The notes below the pieces were generated by a model. The model was given only the letters and a program-made list of their open reading frames with translations, had not been told where the DNA came from and did no database searches. From contig JASEIU010000001.1 of the NCBI GenBank assembly GCA_030017715.1, forward strand, positions 1,032,276 to 1,096,275: a DNA stretch of 64,000 nucleotides, written 5' to 3'. Both the position numbers and the translations under genes were made by a program. Positions 59,874 through 64,000 of this stretch are shown piece by piece. Each line of letters begins with the position of its first letter. Within the stretch, counting starts at the first letter, position 1. This DNA comes from Candidatus Saccharicenans sp. Its GTDB lineage: Bacteria > Acidobacteriota > Aminicenantia > Aminicenantales > Saccharicenantaceae.

Positions 59874-61189
59874 ACTATCAGCGATATATTATCAGACGGC
59901 TTTTATCGACTCTGGTCCTGACCGGTTTATTCTGGGCCCGGTCATTACCGGCCCAGCCTTTAAGATTTGAAGTCTTCAGCCTGGAGAACGGACTTAAGGT
60001 TTATTATCAATTTCAGCCGGAAACAAAATTGACTTCAGCGGTTTTTCACTTCAAGGGCGGTCAGTCTCTGGAAATACCCGGGCGGCGCGGCCTGGCTTAC
60101 CTGACGACCAGACTGATGGCTGAAATTGCCGACGAAGACCGGCTGGCCCAACTACTGGCTTCCGGAGCCAGCCTGACGGCCGGAAGCCGGCCTGATTTTT
60201 CGGTCATTCAGTTCGAAGGTTTAACCGGGGATTTTGAGGCCATCCTGGAAATTGTGGCTGCCGGCCTCAAGAATCCGCTTATTTCTGGCCCCAGAATAGA
60301 CCGGGTCAGAAAGGCCTTAAAACTCGAAGCCGGCCAGGAAGCCTGTCGGCTGGTGGATTCAGCTCTGGTCTGCCTGCGCCGTCAGGTATTTCCGGATGGC
60401 CCCTACGGCTATTCTCTTTACGGGCAGGAACCAGACCTCAAGTCGGTGACCAGGAAAGATATCCGCCAGTTTTATGATTCAATAATGAACAGCGGTTCGT
60501 TGAGCCTGCTTATTATAACCGACCTGGAAAGAAAGGCCCTGCAGGAGATCCTGACCAGGCACCTGTCCTGGATTAAGAACAAGGTTCCGCCGGTCGGAGA
60601 TAAGTTTCTGCCGCTGGACAGACCTCCAGGCCAGACCCGGGGCGGGGACTGCGAGGTTTATCAGGGGCCCCCTGGTGCCTCGGTCGCTCTGGGATACCTT
60701 TTCCCGGGAGAGCTGGCTGAGACCTATGCGGCCGCTTATTTGTTGGAAAAAATAATCGGGCAGGGACCGGGCTCCCTGCTCTGGAAGCTCCGCCAGGAGA
60801 GCGGTCTGGCCTATAACTTAAACAGCCGGCTGGAAATTCTGGCCGGAAGGATTCTTTTCATCTGTTACCTGGAAACGGAAAAAGAACAGGCAAACATTTC
60901 TCTTTCCCAATTAAAGGAGGCTTTTTCACGACTGGGCCAGCAGGGCCTTGACCCGGAAACCCTGGCCTCGGCCCGGGTCCTGGCCGCAACCAGCTACCGG
61001 CGCGAATCTTTCGACCGCGATAGCCGCCTCGGCTTCCTGTCGCTGACCCTGGCCGCGGGACTGCCGCTGGACTTTTATAACGGTTTTCTGGATTCTCTGG
61101 AAGAAAAAAACCCTGACCAGCTCAGTGAGCTGGTCAGGGCAACTTTCTTACCTGACCGGGCCTGGGAAGTGATAATAATCAGGGATTGA
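59870..61189 (+). CDS. M16-like non-catalytic partner protein
   Basis: The start MNYQRYIIRRLLSTL is the ATG overlapping the previous stop; an upstream open frame lies inside that gene. It has a signal peptide ending near LPAQP, and 439 residues. The M16 fold is visible (FSLENGLKVYYQF, GPGSLLWKLRQESGLAYNLN), but the zinc motif position reads YLTTR (77-81), so it should not be catalytic. The Arg and Tyr of the LRQESGLAY segment are kept, as in substrate-binding subunits. With the upstream HLLEH protein it fits a classical active/inactive M16 heterodimer in the periplasm. Confidence 0.88.
   Translation: MNYQRYIIRRLLSTLVLTGLFWARSLPAQPLRFEVFSLENGLKVYYQFQPETKLTSAVFHFKGGQSLEIPGRRGLAYLTTRLMAEIADEDRLAQLLASGASLTAGSRPDFSVIQFEGLTGDFEAILEIVAAGLKNPLISGPRIDRVRKALKLEAGQEACRLVDSALVCLRRQVFPDGPYGYSLYGQEPDLKSVTRKDIRQFYDSIMNSGSLSLLIITDLERKALQEILTRHLSWIKNKVPPVGDKFLPLDRPPGQTRGGDCEVYQGPPGASVALGYLFPGELAETYAAAYLLEKIIGQGPGSLLWKLRQESGLAYNLNSRLEILAGRILFICYLETEKEQANISLSQLKEAFSRLGQQGLDPETLASARVLAATSYRRESFDRDSRLGFLSLTLAAGLPLDFYNGFLDSLEEKNPDQLSELVRATFLPDRAWEVIIIRD
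61103..61139 (-). terminator. Strong intrinsic terminator for the PFOR gene, inside the M16 coding sequence
   Basis: CCCTGACCAGCTCA (61111-61124) and TGAGCTGGTCAGGG (61126-61139) are perfect complements around one G. On the minus strand the hairpin is followed by a run of seven T (complement of 61104-61110). It lies about 50-85 bases past the pyruvate:ferredoxin oxidoreductase stop. It is also within the last 30 codons of the convergent M16-like gene, where it encodes PDQLSELVR. Confidence 0.8.
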
Positions 61190-64000
61190 TCAACCCTCGG
61201 CCAGTTTCTTGTAATATTCAAATCTCTTTTTGGCTTCCTGAGCAGCCTGGGTAAACAGCTGGCGGGCTATTTCCGGATAGTCCTGAAGTACCGACCGGTA
61301 GCGGATTTCATTCTTCAGGAAGGCTTCGTATTCCATCTTCGGCTCTTTGGAATCCAGGATCAGGGGATTCTTCCCTTCTCTGGCCAGCATCGGGTTGTAC
61401 CGATAGAGTATCCAGTATCCGGTATCCACGGCCAGTTTCTCTTCCAGCTGGGATTTGCTCATATCGATTCCATGGTTGATACACGGCGAGTAAGCGATGA
61501 TGAGCGACGGTCCGTCGTAGGCTTCAGCTTCCAGGAAAGCTTTCAGACACTGATTCATGTTGGCGCCCATGGCCACTGAAGCCACGTAAACATAGCCATA
61601 GCTCATAACCATTCGGCCAAGGTCTTTCTTGACGGTTTTTTTGCCGGAGGAGGCAAACTTGGCTCGGGAGCCGGTGGGGGTGGCCTTGGAAGCTTGACCG
61701 CCGGTGTTGGAATAAACTTCGGTATCCAGAACAAGCAGGTTGACGTTGCGATTCATGGCCACCACATGGTCAAGTCCGCCATAGCCGATGTCATAGGCCC
61801 AGCCGTCGCCGCCGATGCACCAGACGCTCTTGTCCACCAGATAATCCTGAAGCTCGGCAATTCTGGTTAAATAGGGCTTGGCGGCATCGTTTCTGGCCAG
61901 GGCTTTGGGCAGCAGTTCCTGTATCCTTCTGGCTGTGGATTTGGCCTGGTCGCCTTTATCGGTCCACAGCTCTTTCATCTTCTGCATAGCTTCCATGAGT
62001 TCCGGCAGGGTGCCGGCATCGAGGGCCGCATTCAGGCTGGCCCAGAGCTGGCGCCTGATGGTGTCCACCGCCAGCCTCATGCCGAACCCGTATTCGGCAT
62101 TGTCCTCGAACAGAGAATTGGCCCAGGCCGGCCCTTTTCCTTCCTTATTTTTGGCATAAGGTGAAACAGGGAACGTGCCGCCGTAGATAGATGAACAACC
62201 GGTGGCATTGGCAATTATCATCCGGTCGCCGAACAGCTGGGTAGCCAGCTTGATGTACGGGGTTTCGCCGCAGCCGCCGCAAGCTCCGCTGAATTCAAAA
62301 AGCGGGGTCAGAAATTGTGAACCTTTAATGGTGTCGACCTTGACTCCATCCAGGTAGCTGTCGGGCAGGCTCTCAAAGAACTTTTCGTTGACGTTCTGAC
62401 CGGCGGCTCTTTCTTCTTCTATCGGCACCATTACCAGAGCCTTCTCTTTGGCCGGGCAAGTTTCAACACAAACACCGCAGCCGACGCAGTCTTCGATGTA
62501 AATCTGGAGGCGGTACTTAAGATTCTTATCGTTCTTGGTGTTGGAAACCAGGGTGGTAAAGGTCTCTGGTGAATTCTTCAGGTCCTCGGGCAGGATCTGC
62601 TTGGCTCTGACGGCGGCGTGAGGACAGACGAAGGCGCACTGATTGCACTGAATGCATTTTTCCGGCAGCCAGCGCGGGACGAGCTCGGCGATGCCTCTTT
62701 TTTCCAGCTTGGCGGTGTCGGTCGGGATCCGACCGTCATAGGGCATGCGGGAAACAGGAATGGTGTTTCCCTTAAAATGCATGATGGGCTCGATTACGCC
62801 GCGGGCGAACTCGTCGGCGTCCTCGGGAATCAATCGCGGCACCGGCGCCGATTTGGTAATCCGGGCGGGCACAGGAACTTCTTCCAGGGCTTCCAGAGTT
62901 CTGTCGACGGCGGCCAAGTTCATCCTGACCACGTCTTCGCCTTTCTTATGGTAGGTTTTATGAATTGCTTTTTTGATCAGCTCGATGGCCTGGGCCTCGG
63001 GCAGGACTCCGGATATCTTGAAGAAACAGACCTGCATGATGGTGTTGATTCTGTTCTTTAGCCCGACTTCCTGAGCGATTTTGAAGGCATCGATGTTGTA
63101 AACTTTAATCTTCTTCTGGATGATGGTTTTCTGCAGGTCCTCGGTCAGGTGTTCGAACACTTCTTCCTTTTTCCAGGGAGAATTCAACAGCAAGGTTCCT
63201 CCCTGGCGCAGTCCTTCGAGAATGTCATAGCGTCCGATGTAGGCCGGCTTGTGCAGGGCCACGAAATCAACCGTGTTCAGCAGGTATTCGGATTTGATGG
63301 GATGCCGACCAAACCTCAGGTGAGAAATAGTCACCCCGCCTGATTTCTTGGAATCGTACTCAAAATAACCCTGGGCATAGAGCTCGGTGTTGTCGCCGAT
63401 GATGGTGATGGAGTTCTTGTTGGCTCCGACGGTGCCGTCCGAACCATAGCCCCAGAATTTGCAACGTACGGTTCCGGCCGGCTCGGTTTCCAGGACCCCT
63501 CCCACCGGCAAGGAAGTGCCGGTTAGGTCGTCTTCAATCCCGACGGTGAAGCCATGGAAGCAGGCTCCGTTCAGGTGATCAAAAACGGCTTTCACCATGG
63601 CCGGGGTGAATTCCTTGGAAGACAGACCGTAACGGCCACCGATGATCTTGAGGTCGCGGCCGGCCAGAGCCGTCATCACATCAAGATAGAGCGGCTCGCC
63701 GATGGCTCCCGGCTCCTTGGTCCTGTCCAGGACGGCTATTTTCTTGGCCGTCGGAGGAATTACTGCCCGGAAAGCCTCGGCCTCGAAAGGACGATAGAGG
63801 CGGACTTTAACCAGCCCGACCCTGTAGCCGTTCTTATTAAGATAATCAATGGTTTCTTCGGCGGTTTCGGCTCCGGAACCCATAATCACGATTACCCGGT
63901 CGGCATCGGGAGCGCCGAAATAGTCGAATAGATGGTACTGACGGCCGGTTACCCTGGCCACCTTGTCCATATATTCCTGGACTATGCCCGGAGTGTCGGC
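61190..64000 (-). CDS. nifJ: Pyruvate:ferredoxin (flavodoxin) oxidoreductase, partial
   Basis: The reading frame is open to base 64000, so the N-terminus (roughly the first 240 residues) lies outside; an internal ATG at 63970 is not the real start. The visible 936 residues cover the rest of domain I/II, the gamma-type domain (GVLETEPAGTVRCKFWGYGSDGTVGANKNS), two [4Fe-4S] ferredoxin motifs (CIQCNQCAFVCP and CVGCGVCVETCP), the CGGCGE cluster site, and the thiamine-diphosphate domain (GDGWAYDIGYGG, NTGGQASKATPTG). It oxidises pyruvate to acetyl-CoA and CO2 and reduces ferredoxin, a marker of anaerobic metabolism. Confidence 0.95.
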   Translation of the reverse strand, partial: ADTPGIVQEYMDKVARVTGRQYHLFDYFGAPDADRVIVIMGSGAETAEETIDYLNKNGYRVGLVKVRLYRPFEAEAFRAVIPPTAKKIAVLDRTKEPGAIGEPLYLDVMTALAGRDLKIIGGRYGLSSKEFTPAMVKAVFDHLNGACFHGFTVGIEDDLTGTSLPVGGVLETEPAGTVRCKFWGYGSDGTVGANKNSITIIGDNTELYAQGYFEYDSKKSGGVTISHLRFGRHPIKSEYLLNTVDFVALHKPAYIGRYDILEGLRQGGTLLLNSPWKKEEVFEHLTEDLQKTIIQKKIKVYNIDAFKIAQEVGLKNRINTIMQVCFFKISGVLPEAQAIELIKKAIHKTYHKKGEDVVRMNLAAVDRTLEALEEVPVPARITKSAPVPRLIPEDADEFARGVIEPIMHFKGNTIPVSRMPYDGRIPTDTAKLEKRGIAELVPRWLPEKCIQCNQCAFVCPHAAVRAKQILPEDLKNSPETFTTLVSNTKNDKNLKYRLQIYIEDCVGCGVCVETCPAKEKALVMVPIEEERAAGQNVNEKFFESLPDSYLDGVKVDTIKGSQFLTPLFEFSGACGGCGETPYIKLATQLFGDRMIIANATGCSSIYGGTFPVSPYAKNKEGKGPAWANSLFEDNAEYGFGMRLAVDTIRRQLWASLNAALDAGTLPELMEAMQKMKELWTDKGDQAKSTARRIQELLPKALARNDAAKPYLTRIAELQDYLVDKSVWCIGGDGWAYDIGYGGLDHVVAMNRNVNLLVLDTEVYSNTGGQASKATPTGSRAKFASSGKKTVKKDLGRMVMSYGYVYVASVAMGANMNQCLKAFLEAEAYDGPSLIIAYSPCINHGIDMSKSQLEEKLAVDTGYWILYRYNPMLAREGKNPLILDSKEPKMEYEAFLKNEIRYRSVLQDYPEIARQLFTQAAQEAKKRFEYYKKLAEG

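Overview
The window is a bacterial chromosome segment of fairly high GC with dense, mostly co-directional operons and many 1-17 nt start/stop overlaps. The gene content suggests an anaerobic or fermentative, peptide- and glucan-using bacterium: pyruvate:ferredoxin oxidoreductase, bifunctional FtcD, several peptidases, three GH57 enzymes, hydantoinase HyuAB and many exported lipoproteins. A lineage such as candidate phylum Aminicenantes or a relative of Acidobacteriota would fit, but this rests on gene content alone and no marker here settles it.

Layout. (1) 1-9.6 kb, minus strand: a tightly overlapping operon for glycogen/alpha-glucan metabolism (three GH57 enzymes and GlgC) that starts with a stand-alone LigD-type 3'-phosphoesterase and an M28 peptidase and ends in a histidine kinase and response regulator. 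(2) 9.6-11.4 kb: the last two purine steps on separate genes, an archaeal-type PurO IMP cyclohydrolase and a single-domain AICAR transformylase. (3) 11.4-19.9 kb: an AT-richer accessory island. It has three consecutive zinc-ribbon genes, two exported proteins, a duplicated-domain protein, a ParB-like protein, a degraded tyrosine integrase and a degraded IS. It is bracketed by a 27-bp imperfect direct repeat and carries three large gene-end hairpins, one of them resembling an integron attC site. (4) 19.9-30.2 kb: VanZ, LOG, RlpA, an exported GH63/GH37-like glycosidase, an M20 peptidase, a likely serine operon (class V aminotransferase plus SerA), cysteine desulfurase, a pterin-dependent methyltransferase and DUF4416. 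(5) 30.3-37.7 kb: a long plus-strand housekeeping operon, asnS-rimO-pgpA-cinA-thpR-plsY-gpsA-TPR lipoprotein. (6) 37.7-52.4 kb: ahcY, a pair of M16-like proteins without the zinc motif, ftcD, a zinc/manganese ABC transporter divergent from pepD across a palindromic operator-like site, ridA, an FmdB-type zinc ribbon and hyuAB. (7) 52.4-64 kb: glmS, a NusG paralogue, pepP, initiator tRNA-Met, RNase P RNA, an NtrC-family regulator, a second M16 pair (one active, one inactive) and the pyruvate:ferredoxin oxidoreductase gene, which runs off the window.

How the parts work together. GlgC and the GH57 branching enzyme would build glycogen, while the other two GH57 enzymes would trim or rearrange it. 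SerA, the aminotransferase, FtcD, AhcY and the methyltransferase all touch one-carbon metabolism. M20, M28, M24, PepD and PFOR fit peptide fermentation.

The most unusual items are the zinc-ribbon island, a probable AUU start codon for an M16 peptidase, a strong terminator for the PFOR gene buried inside the convergent M16 gene, and RNase P RNA whose first helix seems to overlap the end of the upstream coding sequence.
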